DNA of 24,476 bases, from positions 1-24,476 of IMG/VR virus record IMGVR_UViG_3300048690_000109; one strand, written 5' to 3'. The notes beneath the pieces are model-generated. The model saw only the letters and a program-made list of their open reading frames with translations. It did not search any database and was not told the DNA's origin. The translations under genes and the position numbers were made by a program. Positions 5,485-11,963 of this stretch are shown piece by piece (the first letter of the stretch is position 1; each line of letters starts with the position of its first letter). Source of the stretch: a virus.

Positions 5485-5703
5485 AAATTATCAATTCCTT
5501 ATTTTTAGTTATTTCGTATAGACGCTCAAGGCGCTCTGCCTGTCCTACGGACGGTTAGCTGCACTAGTCACTGAAGCTGCTCAGTCAAAACCTTCAGCAA
5601 ACCCCCTAGAAGCCTCTACAAGCTCTCAACTTCAGTTAGTCTAGGGCTTGGTAGCCTGAAGGTACGAAACGAGCGTATAGAGCTTTTAAACAAATTGATA
5701 ATT
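5485..5703 (+). ncRNA. Candidate structured RNA with nested stems, about 219 nt
   Basis: Five helices nest without conflict. P1 is 5486-5496 with 5693-5703 (AATTATCAATT/AATTGATAATT, 11 bp). P2 is TTTCGTA (5512-5518) with TACGAAA (5663-5669). P3 is CC-GTCC with GGAC-GG around TAC (5539-5554). P3b is ACTGA with TCAGT (5570-5585). P4 is CCTTCAG (5591-5597) with CTGAAGG (5656-5662), and P5 is CCCTAGA (5604-5610) with TCTAGGG (5640-5646). P4 and P2 abut at 5662/5663, allowing coaxial stacking on the 3' side. The region is more GC-rich than its surroundings and has no ORF. The strand is inferred from the flanking rightward genes. I do not recognise a known RNA family. Confidence 0.6.
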
Positions 5704-5741
5704 GTGCAAGAAGATTAGATGTCAACTTTAAGAAGGTAAGC

Positions 5742-6191
5742 ATGAAAATAAAAGAATTAATTGATTATGATTTGCTTGAAGGTAGTTTCTTTATTTTAAA
5801 GAATAACACTAGATACCGAAAGATATTTCCAAATGAAGAAGGTTATTTAGTATTTTATAAACAAAGTAAAAGAATAAAACTTAAAGCTAATAAAGTAGCA
5901 ATTGAATTGGTGCAAAACATAATTGTGCAAAAAGATAAAGTAGTATTGCACAAAAACTTAAATGAAACAGATTATAGATATAATACTATAAAAGAAGCTT
6001 ATAGAAACTTGAATGGATATTTAAAACTGCAGCCTCATCCTAAAGATATGTTTTCATATGTACTTATCTGGAAAGAGAACGGCAAAGACAAAATATTAGT
6101 TGTGCAAGATGTAGTCGTTGCGAAACGAATGCTGAACAAGTTGCAGTTGAAGTACGCTAAAATCTTAAATAGGCACTGTATATTTGACTGA
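5742..6191 (+). CDS. Hypothetical phage protein, 149 aa, possibly a relic of an HNH-associated family
   Basis: An AAGGT Shine-Dalgarno sequence precedes the ATG. The N-terminal segment (EGSFFILKNNTRYRKIFPNEEGYLVFYKQSKRIKLKANKVAIEL) follows the layout of the beta-rich start of phage HNH endonucleases, but the catalytic His-Asn-His residues are absent. The middle and C-terminal part (YNTIKEAYRNLNGYLKLQPHP, then a basic helix KRMLNKLQLKYAKILNRHCIFD) looks conserved and DNA-binding-like. I infer a small phage DNA-binding or accessory protein. It lies alone between two non-coding RNA-rich stretches. Confidence 0.6.
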   Translation: MKIKELIDYDLLEGSFFILKNNTRYRKIFPNEEGYLVFYKQSKRIKLKANKVAIELVQNIIVQKDKVVLHKNLNETDYRYNTIKEAYRNLNGYLKLQPHPKDMFSYVLIWKENGKDKILVVQDVVVAKRMLNKLQLKYAKILNRHCIFD

Positions 6192-6206
6192 TCCTTGATA
6201 TTACGC

Positions 6207-6235
6207 TTGAAATTACCAATTTTATATGATATAAT
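6207..6235 (+). promoter_or_regulatory. Strong sigma70 promoter with extended -10
   Basis: TTGAAA (6207-6212), a 17-bp spacer, and a perfect TATAAT (6230-6235) preceded by TGa. GCTTGA (6205-6210) and TCAAGC (6235-6240) form an inverted repeat flanking the promoter and could be an operator. The predicted start is near 6242, giving a leader of about 250 nt before the next gene. Confidence 0.85.
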
Positions 6236-6241
6236 CAAGCA

Positions 6242-6497
6242 TCTATGTAAATTAAACTTACAATCTTTAGTAAATCATGGTATTAAGCGCCACGACCCTG
6301 CGTAAGATACAACTTGGTTTAACCCTGCTAGATATAAACCTTTGTATGTTAGCCTATGTATCTTTAAACTCCTTTCAGTCATAGGTACTTCAGTACAAGC
6401 TGGATAAGTAACCAGCACTAATTTCGCTTCGCTAATTAGTCAAGCACTAACAACAAATCGTATCTCATTGTAGACAAATCTACAGTGTTTGTCCATA
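6242..6497 (+). ncRNA. Hairpin-rich leader or small RNA downstream of the 6207 promoter
   Basis: About 256 nt without an ORF follow a strong promoter. Visible stems are GGTTTA/TAAACC (6316-6340), GCTGG/CCAGC around an 8-nt loop just before the next stem, ACTAATT (6417-6423) with AATTAGT (6434-6440), and TGTAGA/TCTACA (6469-6484). An alternative stem, GACAAA (6473-6478) with TTTGTC (6488-6493), excludes the last one and lies right before the zinc-ribbon ORF. This could be an independent RNA or a regulatory leader. No known riboswitch is recognised. Confidence 0.45.
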
Positions 6498-6737
6498 ATG
6501 GTTAACAAAAAGAATAATACAACTATGAACTGCATTACATGCAATCGTTACTTTAAGCAAAACGCTTTCAACAAAACAGCAGAGTGTGAAGAATGCTTGG
6601 ATGCTGCTTTTTTGAACTTAGATTCAGAAGTGCAAGTTGACTTTGAATTGCTTAAGAATCCTTCTGGTAAAACAATCCCTGTATTCTATGATGACGAGTA
6701 CAACGATCCAGAAATAGATACAAGAGATTCTATTTAA
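6498..6737 (+). CDS. Small zinc-ribbon-like protein, 79 aa
   Basis: Possible starts are TTG 6489, ATG 6498 and ATG 6525. None has a good Shine-Dalgarno sequence, and I chose 6498. Two CxxC pairs (NCITCNRYFKQ... and ECEECLD), about 15 residues apart, form a zinc-ribbon or treble-clef-like knuckle near the N-terminus. The rest is acidic (DSEVQVDFELL, DDEYNDPEIDTRDS). Small zinc proteins like this often act as regulators or nucleic-acid adaptors, but no specific family is recognised. It sits between the long 6242-6497 leader and the tRNA promoter. Confidence 0.6.
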   Translation: MVNKKNNTTMNCITCNRYFKQNAFNKTAECEECLDAAFLNLDSEVQVDFELLKNPSGKTIPVFYDDEYNDPEIDTRDSI

Positions 6738-6741
6738 AGTA

Positions 6742-6770
6742 TTGACAGAAGGTAAAACTGCTGTTACAAT
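6742..6770 (+). promoter_or_regulatory. Promoter of the tRNA cluster
   Basis: TTGACA (6742-6747), a 17-bp spacer and TACAAT (6765-6770). The predicted start is near 6777, only a few bases before tRNA-Thr at 6781. It overlaps the end of no gene. Confidence 0.85.
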
Positions 6771-6780
6771 AGCTTTATTG

Positions 6781-6854
6781 GCTGGATTAGTTCAACGGTA
6801 GAACAGGGGTTTTGTAGTCCTCAGATGAGTGTTCGATTCATTCATTCAGCACCA
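6781..6854 (+). tRNA. tRNA-Thr (TGT)
   Basis: The acceptor GCTGGAT pairs with ATTCAGC, followed by A and an encoded CCA. The D-arm is GTTC/GAAC with a GG-containing loop. The anticodon loop TTTGTAG gives TGT; the last base pair of that stem is a T-T mismatch. The T-arm is GAGTG-TTCGATT-CATTC. The gene is 74 nt. Confidence 0.85.
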
Positions 6855-6859
6855 AACAT

Positions 6860-6935
6860 GCTATCATCTTCTAATGGTTAGGAAAACGGGTTTTCATCCC
6901 GTCAATCGTGAGTTCGATTCTCCGTGATAGCTCCA
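6860..6935 (+). tRNA. tRNA-Glu (TTC)
   Basis: A perfect acceptor GCTATCA/TGATAGC is followed by T and an encoded CCA. The anticodon stem ACGGG/CCCGT closes loop TTTTCAT, giving TTC. The D-loop AATGGTT and T-loop TTCGATT are normal. The T-stem pairs CG-GAG with CTCCG only if one T is bulged. Confidence 0.9.
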
Positions 6936-7022
6936 GTAAACGTGTATTCCGCAACTACGTTAAAAGTTCGGCTGCTCAATCGCCAACGGAAAGAGCATAA
7001 GGTTACAGTTGGATAAATTTAT

Positions 7023-7101
7023 TCCGTAAAACCCGAGCTAGGCGCATGGGCGTGACTGTTAATCACTGGTTAGATTGGTTCGAATCCAATGTACGGAGCC
7101 A
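7023..7101 (+). tRNA. tRNA-Asn (GTT)
   Basis: The acceptor TCCGTAA pairs with GTACGGA (last pair A-G mismatched), then G and an encoded CCA. The anticodon loop CTGTTAA gives GTT. The T-arm ATTGG-TTCGAAT-CCAAT is perfect. The D-arm CCCG/TGGG has a long 11-nt loop containing GG. The outermost anticodon-stem pair is C-T. Confidence 0.85.
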
Positions 7102-7104
7102 TTA

Positions 7105-7180
7105 CTGAGTGTAGCCTAGATAGTCAGGCACTTGATTTGGGGTCAAGATCACGGGTATGCGAGTTACTCCATTCAGACCA
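7105..7180 (+). tRNA. tRNA-Pro (TGG) with altered D- and T-loops
   Basis: The acceptor CTGAGTG/CATTCAG is followed by A and an encoded CCA, and the total of 76 nt is canonical. The D-arm is GCCT/AGGC. The anticodon stem CTTGA/TCAAG closes TTTGGGG, giving TGG with G37. The D-loop AGATAGTC lacks the usual GG, and the T-loop is TGCGAGT instead of TTCRANT. It starts 3 nt after tRNA-Asn. Confidence 0.8.
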
Positions 7181-7204
7181 ATTTAACGTCATCGAAGGAT
7201 AGAC

Positions 7205-7609
7205 ATGATAGATAAAAAGAAAGAGCAACTTGGAATGAATCCAAGTACAGCAAGCGGTAGACTAGTAAAAGATATTTTATGGTCTTTTATTGTAAAAAAT
7301 TGTCAAGATACTTGTTGCAAATGCGGTAATCAAATGACAAGAGAAACGTTTTCAATTGAACATTTAAAACCTTGGTTAGATAGTGATGATCCTGTTGGGT
7401 TGTATTTCAATCTAGACAATATCTCGTTTAGTCATCTATCTTGTAATATATCTGATGCTAGAAAACAAGAAGCTGTTTGTGGAACATACACCAGATATAA
7501 AAATCACTCGTGTCGCTGTGATCCGTGCAAATTAGCTGCGTCAGATTTCAAAGCAAAGTATTATACAAAAGAGTCCAGACAAAAACAATATGTTAGAACT
7601 GGAAACTAA
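7205..7609 (+). CDS. HNH endonuclease, 134 aa, inside the tRNA cluster
   Basis: A GAAGGA Shine-Dalgarno sequence precedes the ATG. The HNH domain has C37-x2-C40, then IEHLKPW (Glu52-His53), DNISFSHLSCN (Asn72, His77) and Cys80, which gives catalytic and zinc-binding positions. The C-terminal part, CGTYTRYKNHSCRCDPCKLA (92-111), is a second Cys-rich module of the GT-Y-CRC-C type seen in some phage proteins. The gene interrupts the run of tRNAs, between tRNA-Pro and tRNA-Tyr, as free-standing homing endonucleases often do. It probably nicks or cuts related phage DNA lacking the insert. Confidence 0.85.
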   Translation: MIDKKKEQLGMNPSTASGRLVKDILWSFIVKNCQDTCCKCGNQMTRETFSIEHLKPWLDSDDPVGLYFNLDNISFSHLSCNISDARKQEAVCGTYTRYKNHSCRCDPCKLAASDFKAKYYTKESRQKQYVRTGN

Positions 7610-7613
7610 TTTA

Positions 7614-7698
7614 GGATGAGTATCCCTTTAAAGAGGAGGTGTGGCCTGTAAAGCCGCTGTCATTGACTCGCTAGGAGCGTTACCTAGATCATCCACCA
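7614..7698 (+). tRNA. tRNA-Tyr (GTA), type II, with altered D- and T-loops
   Basis: The acceptor GGATGA pairs with TCATCC (seventh pair G-A), then A and an encoded CCA. The anticodon arm GTGGC-CTGTAAA-GCCGC gives GTA. The 13-nt variable arm TGTCATTGACTCG closely resembles that of bacterial tRNA-Tyr. The T-stem CTAGG/CCTAG is perfect, but its 7-nt loop is AGCGTTA rather than TTCGAAT, and the D-loop has no GG. It begins 4 nt after the HNH stop codon. Confidence 0.75.
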
Positions 7699-8035
7699 AA
7701 CATGACCTGAAATAACGGTCCGACAGGTGAAATGCCTGTACCTAACACCAAAGAACCGTTCGAGAGGTAGCTTCGGCTATTACGGGAAGTAGCAGGGGAT
7801 GCGCCCTACGCTATAAGTTAAAACGCATACCTTTATTTTAATAAAGGGTATAACTTACATTAAAGAACCTACCTTGGGTCCGAAGTCCCTTCGGTTTTAG
7901 GCGTCCCACGAATCTGTTGCGTGGTAACACGGAGTTTAGAAGCTTCGGGTGAGTATTGCCAAATGCTCATGCAAAGGATACAGCGTATTATCTGCGGTAG
8001 ATACGAAAAGGCTACTCGGGAATCGTAACCCGAAC
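7699..8035 (+). ncRNA. Candidate large structured RNA after tRNA-Tyr, about 335 nt
   Basis: Dense helices without an ORF. AACGGT (7714-7719) pairs with ACCGTT (7755-7760), enclosing ACAGG/CCTGT (7723-7739). TAGC-TTCG-GCTA is at 7768-7779. The long-range helix AGTAGC (7788-7793) with GCTACT (8011-8016) encloses TACGC (7807-7811) with GCGTA (7983-7987). TAAGTTA/TAACTTA (7814-7857) encloses CCTTTAT-TTTA-ATAAAGG. Local stems are CCGAA/TTCGG (7880-7894), CCACG/CGTGG (7906-7924), TGAG/CTCA (7950-7969) and TCGGG/CCCGA (8016-8033). Large phage RNAs such as GOLLD and ROOL also lie next to tRNAs, but I cannot assign this sequence to either from memory. It is not an evident group I intron, tmRNA or RNase P RNA. 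Confidence 0.6.
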
Positions 8036-8054
8036 TAATTTATAAGGAAATAAT

Positions 8055-8399
8055 ATGACGTTCAAAAAAGGCGAAAGTGGTAATCTAAAAGGAAGACCCA
8101 AAAGCGTAAACTTACTTGAAAAGCCAACTAACCGTGAACTAAAAGAGCGTGAATTAGTAATGCTCTTACGTAAGATTAAACCTCACGTAGCTGAAGCTAT
8201 TATGCAAGCTGCTGCGATTATGAAGAATGAAGAAGCTAGTCACCAAAACCAACTAAAAGCTGCAACTATCCTTTTGGATAACTATCGCAGACTAACTCTT
8301 GATATGTATGATGGTGAAGAACAAGCCGAAGAAGCTGGTGTAGAAGTACAGCAAAATAATGCTCCAATTTTCAGCTTGAAGGTTGTAAACGAAGAATAA
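8055..8399 (+). CDS. Putative small terminase subunit (DUF5681-like start), 114 aa
   Basis: An AAGGAAA Shine-Dalgarno sequence precedes the ATG. The protein opens with FKKGESGNLKGRPKS, the Gly/Arg/Pro-rich DUF5681-type motif found at the N-terminus of many phage small-terminase-like proteins. It continues with predicted helices (NRELKERELVMLLRKIKPHVAEAIMQAAAIM and QNQLKAATILLDNYRRLTLDMY) and an acidic tail. Location immediately upstream of TerL, apart from an inserted HNH gene, supports a DNA-recognition role in packaging. The assignment is by motif and position, not by a full domain match. Confidence 0.65.
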   Translation: MTFKKGESGNLKGRPKSVNLLEKPTNRELKERELVMLLRKIKPHVAEAIMQAAAIMKNEEASHQNQLKAATILLDNYRRLTLDMYDGEEQAEEAGVEVQQNNAPIFSLKVVNEE

Positions 8400-8488
8400 T
8401 TTTATGCAACAGCTAGGTTGGCCCACCGAAAAGACGATTACTCACCGTCCTGCTGCTTGTCTATTCAGTGAGATCGTTGGAGAATGAA

Positions 8489-9010
8489 ATGAAAATTTGT
8501 AGCACATGTAATGACGAAAAAGATTTTAACTTTTTTGCTAAGAATAAATCTAAAGCTGGTGGATATCAGTCACAATGTAAAAGTTGTGTAAAAAGTCATT
8601 ACCATAAAAATAAAGAAAAAATATCAGAAAAATATAAAATCTGGTATGATAAAAATAAAGAACAAAAACAAGGTAATCACAGAGAGTGGTACGAGAAAAA
8701 TAAAACACTTCGTAGTGAATACAACAAAGCTTGGCGAGAAAATAACATTGCTTATTGTAGAGCAAGAAACATGCTACGTTATGCTGAAAAAAGTAGCGCA
8801 ACACCACCTTGGTTGACAAATTTGGATAAATTACTTATTCAGGAATTTTACATAACTGCTAGAAAACTAGAACTTGAGACAGGAACTAAATATCACGTAG
8901 ATCATATTGTACCACTTCAAGGTGAAAATGTTTGTGGTTTGCACGTACCGTGGAATTTACAAGTAATTACAGCAGAAGAAAATTTAAAGAAAAGTAATAA
9001 ATATGAATGA
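8489..9010 (+). CDS. HNH endonuclease with N-terminal zinc knuckle, 173 aa
   Basis: An in-frame GTG exists at 8468, but GGAG (8479-8482) is 6 nt from the ATG at 8489, which is preferred. The N-terminus has C4-x2-C7 and C30-x2-C33, a zinc-binding pair. The middle (about 40-100) is a highly charged Lys/Glu/Tyr-rich helical linker with repeated W-Y/W-K-NK words. The C-terminus carries the HNH core: VDHIVPL (Asp138, His139), GLHVPWNLQVI (His152, Asn156) and ENLKKSNK. The stop codon overlaps the start of terL. It is inserted between the small-terminase-like gene and terL, a common place for free-standing homing endonucleases. Confidence 0.85.
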   Translation: MKICSTCNDEKDFNFFAKNKSKAGGYQSQCKSCVKSHYHKNKEKISEKYKIWYDKNKEQKQGNHREWYEKNKTLRSEYNKAWRENNIAYCRARNMLRYAEKSSATPPWLTNLDKLLIQEFYITARKLELETGTKYHVDHIVPLQGENVCGLHVPWNLQVITAEENLKKSNKYE

Positions 9011-10472
9011 ACAAGTGATTATTGGACCTGCAAGTAAAAAACAGGAGTTATTTTTAAATAGCGAGGCAACAATTACTTTAGCGGGTGGTGCAGCAGGTTC
9101 TGGTAAAACATACACGGCTTTACTAATTGCACTAAAGTTTATGCAGAATCCGAGGGCTACTGGTGTAATCTTTCGTAGAACTTCTAAGATGCTTACTGCT
9201 CCCGGTTCAATCTGGCATGAAGCAGTGCATTTATACACAAGTCTTTATCCTAACTTAAGAATTAGATCGAGAGAGCTAGAACTTGTATTTCCTAATGGAG
9301 CACTTCTAAAATTCAGTCACATGCAACATGCTACTAATGCTATGGATCACAAAGGTGGTCAGTACTCATTAGTTATTTTTGATGAAGCAACTGACTTTGA
9401 AGAAGAAATGGTAGTATACCTATTATCCCGTATGCGAAATGCTTATGTAGATTATAAACCACAGATGTTTTTAATGACGAATCCCGATTATAATTCATTC
9501 TTGAGAAATTGGTTAGAAGATTACTACTTAGACCCAAACACAGGTATTCCGTTACCTGAGCGCACAGGACACAAGCGTTATTTCTTTCGTCAAGGTAATA
9601 CAATGCTTTGGTACAATAGTCTAGCTGAAGCTGAAGCTGCTCACGGTGCTGGTAACGAATCAGGTATTTCATCTTTTACCTTTATTGGTGCTACTTGTCG
9701 AGATAACCCTCCGCTACTCAAAGCACAACCAGATTATATCAGTCGATTGATGTCACTTCCTCGTGTAGAGAAAGAAAGACTACTAGACGGTTCATGGTTT
9801 GCTCGTCAAGAGTCTGCTGGTCTATTCAAACGTGAATGGGTGGGTTTAGTCGATCATGCCAACGGTAGAGCAAGAAAAAGAATTAGAGCTTGGGACTTTG
9901 CGTTTAGTAAACCATCTGAACAATATCCAAATCCCGACTGGTCAAGAGGTGTTTTAATCTCTAAAGACCCACACAATCTATACACAGTAGAAGATGTAGT
10001 ATCCATTAGAGATAGAGTACACGAAGTAGAAAAGCTGGTATTCGATACTGCACTACAAGATGGTCAAGACGTAACGATCAGCATTCCGCTAGACCCTGCT
10101 GCAGCCGCTGGCGCTTACGCCAAGGATTTACAGCGCAAGTTAGCTGAAATGGGTTTTAACGTAAGATTAACAAAGCCTGTCAAATCAAAGATTACTCGCT
10201 TTGCACCTTTCTCAAGTATAGCACAAGCTGGTTTCGTAAACGTAGTAAAAGCCAACTGGAATAAAGATTTCTTTGACGAATTAGAAGTCTTTGATGGTGA
10301 TCCGAAGAAGAAAGACGATCAAGTTGACTGCTGCTCAGATGCAATGCTTTTGTTGAATAAAGATACTCAGCTACCGCAGTTTACTCTACCAGATTTTACA
10401 GGTACTAGTCCATTTGATGGAAGTGTATCAGGTTTCAATATCCCTACTTTTAATAGTTCATTAGTTTCATAA
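9003..10472 (+). CDS. terL: Terminase large subunit, 489 aa
   Basis: This is the ATPase and nuclease of the DNA-packaging motor, which docks on the portal. The Walker A GGAAGSGKT is at 28-36 and the Walker B LVIFDEA at 123-129, followed by the LMTNPDYNSF coupling segment. The RNase H-like nuclease domain begins with RAWDFAFSKP near 298 and ends with DDQVDCCSDAM near 438-448, giving the acidic metal-binding residues. Length is normal. The start ATG overlaps the end of the HNH gene, so translation may be coupled to it. The portal gene follows directly. Confidence 0.95.
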   Translation: MNEQVIIGPASKKQELFLNSEATITLAGGAAGSGKTYTALLIALKFMQNPRATGVIFRRTSKMLTAPGSIWHEAVHLYTSLYPNLRIRSRELELVFPNGALLKFSHMQHATNAMDHKGGQYSLVIFDEATDFEEEMVVYLLSRMRNAYVDYKPQMFLMTNPDYNSFLRNWLEDYYLDPNTGIPLPERTGHKRYFFRQGNTMLWYNSLAEAEAAHGAGNESGISSFTFIGATCRDNPPLLKAQPDYISRLMSLPRVEKERLLDGSWFARQESAGLFKREWVGLVDHANGRARKRIRAWDFAFSKPSEQYPNPDWSRGVLISKDPHNLYTVEDVVSIRDRVHEVEKLVFDTALQDGQDVTISIPLDPAAAAGAYAKDLQRKLAEMGFNVRLTKPVKSKITRFAPFSSIAQAGFVNVVKANWNKDFFDELEVFDGDPKKKDDQVDCCSDAMLLLNKDTQLPQFTLPDFTGTSPFDGSVSGFNIPTFNSSLVS

Positions 10473-10487
10473 TCAAAGGAGCCGTTG

Positions 10488-11963
10488 ATGGCACGTAAAT
10501 CACAAAATAACTCAGTACAAAAAGCAGTGGATGATACACCGGATCGTTTCAAGTTAAGTGAATCAGGATATCTTGGTTTAAACGTCTTCAGTGGTGTTTC
10601 CAATGATGAACTAAAGCGAGAACTGAACTTTCCTAGTAGCATCAATACCTATAAGCAAATGTCTTATCACGGTACTATCAATGCAGCTTTAACTTTGTAT
10701 GAAAACTTAGTTGGTAAAGTCGATTGGAGTTTTAAACCGATTAAAGATGCTAATGCTGAAGAAACTCGTCAAGCTGAAATGATCAATGAAATGATGCATG
10801 ACCTTACTGATCAAAACTGGTCAGAGTTTATTTCAGAAGCAATGTCTGCAAACATGTACGGTTTCTCAGTGCAAGAAAAAGTATACCGTAGACGCTTAAA
10901 AGCAAATGGTTCAAAGTACAACGATGGTGTAATCGGTTGGAAAAAGCTACCAATTCGTAATCAAGAGACAATCGAAAAGTTTATCTTCAGTGAAGATGGT
11001 AACGAAGTAAAAGGTGTAAAGCAAAACCTTTCAGCCGTTTCAGATGTATATAATCGCTACTCAAGTCGTGTAAATAATGAAGTAATTTTACCTCGTAGTA
11101 AGGTTATGTTGTTTCGTGCAGGTAAGCACAAGGGTGATCCATTCGGTAAATCAATGCTTCGTGATGCGTACTTAGCTTGGAGATTTCTAAGCGTAATCGA
11201 AGAGATTGAAGCCAACGGTGTAGCCAAGGACTTAGCGGGTTTACCCGTACTAAAGCTTCCTCCACAGTATCTGTCTTCAGATGCATCTCCAGATCAAAAA
11301 GCAATTCGTGCTTACTATGAAAATGTAATGCGTAACTTGCAGCTAAATCAGCAATCTGCTTTGATTCTACCACAAGCACATGATCCTGATTCCAAGCAAC
11401 CAATGTTTGAGCTAGAGCTACTATCGCTAAACGGTAGTAAAGCAATGGATACGTCTAAGATTAAAGAATACTATAAAAATCTAATTTTAACATCCTTGTT
11501 TGCTGATATTCTAGTATTGGGTCAATCAGGTGGTGGTTCTAACGCTCTTGGTCAGGTTAAAAACTCCTTATCCGCTACTGCAGCAGAGGCAATGCTTCGC
11601 AAGATTCGTGATGTAATTAATGAAGACTTAATTAAGCAAACATACGAACTAAACGGTTGGGATACTTCTAGAATGGGTCACATGGACTTTGACAACCTAG
11701 AAACCGAAGACCTAGAATCATTCTCTAAAGCTGTTCAGCGTTTCGCTAGTACTTCTGTTATTGAAATTGACCGTGCTGTACTAAATAGAGTTCGTGAGAG
11801 TATTGGTGTTGATGCACTACCTCAAGATCAGGAACCTAATCAGGAATTATTACCTGCAATGACCTCTCGTAGTGGTGATGGTTTTGCTACTGCAGGTGAA
11901 GGTACAGCAACTTCTCCTTCCGGTAACGATACCAGTTCTGGTAACTTAGAGAATGCAGCGTGA
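10488..11963 (+). CDS. Portal protein, 491 aa
   Basis: AAAGGAG at 10475-10481 is 6 nt from the ATG at 10488, which is preferred over the TTG at 10485. It is the expected gene after TerL and has typical portal features: an N-terminal YLGLNVFSG segment, the MSYHGTINAALTLYENLVG helix, a central GKSMLRDAYLAWRFL block, and a GGSNALGQV motif followed by AEAMLRKIRDVINEDLI near the C-terminal stem and wing. It forms the dodecameric ring at the head vertex. The tail (after about 445) is Ser/Thr/Gly-rich and disordered. The last 11 bp overlap the GIY-YIG gene. Confidence 0.88.
   Translation: MARKSQNNSVQKAVDDTPDRFKLSESGYLGLNVFSGVSNDELKRELNFPSSINTYKQMSYHGTINAALTLYENLVGKVDWSFKPIKDANAEETRQAEMINEMMHDLTDQNWSEFISEAMSANMYGFSVQEKVYRRRLKANGSKYNDGVIGWKKLPIRNQETIEKFIFSEDGNEVKGVKQNLSAVSDVYNRYSSRVNNEVILPRSKVMLFRAGKHKGDPFGKSMLRDAYLAWRFLSVIEEIEANGVAKDLAGLPVLKLPPQYLSSDASPDQKAIRAYYENVMRNLQLNQQSALILPQAHDPDSKQPMFELELLSLNGSKAMDTSKIKEYYKNLILTSLFADILVLGQSGGGSNALGQVKNSLSATAAEAMLRKIRDVINEDLIKQTYELNGWDTSRMGHMDFDNLETEDLESFSKAVQRFASTSVIEIDRAVLNRVRESIGVDALPQDQEPNQELLPAMTSRSGDGFATAGEGTATSPSGNDTSSGNLENAA

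Noticed and set aside
6936-7040. A further tRNA: AGTTCGG could pair with CCGAGCT, with a GCTC...GAGC D-arm-like hairpin.
   Set aside because: There is no acceptable anticodon stem and no CCA, and it would overlap tRNA-Asn. CCAAC/GTTGG and GGTTAC/GTAAAACC folds compete. It may be a tRNA relic.
7705-7752. A tRNA after tRNA-Tyr: ACAGG-TGAAATG-CCTGT followed by seven bases and ACCA looks like a T-arm and 3' end.
   Set aside because: No matching 5' acceptor (GTTAGGT) is present at the right distance, and the hairpin fits inside AACGGT/ACCGTT of the larger RNA.
7699-8035. Group I intron, tmRNA or RNase P RNA.
   Set aside because: I see no group I core motifs, no tRNA-like ends with a tag ORF, and no conserved RNase P motifs. 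No split gene flanks it either.
8404-8487. 27-codon ORF between the small-terminase-like gene and the HNH gene.
   Set aside because: It has no Shine-Dalgarno sequence and no recognisable motif. It could be an insertion scar or leader, but there is not enough to call a gene.
11104-11445. 113-codon minus-strand frame inside the portal gene.
   Set aside because: It is antisense to a well-supported gene, and nothing in it suggests a real protein.
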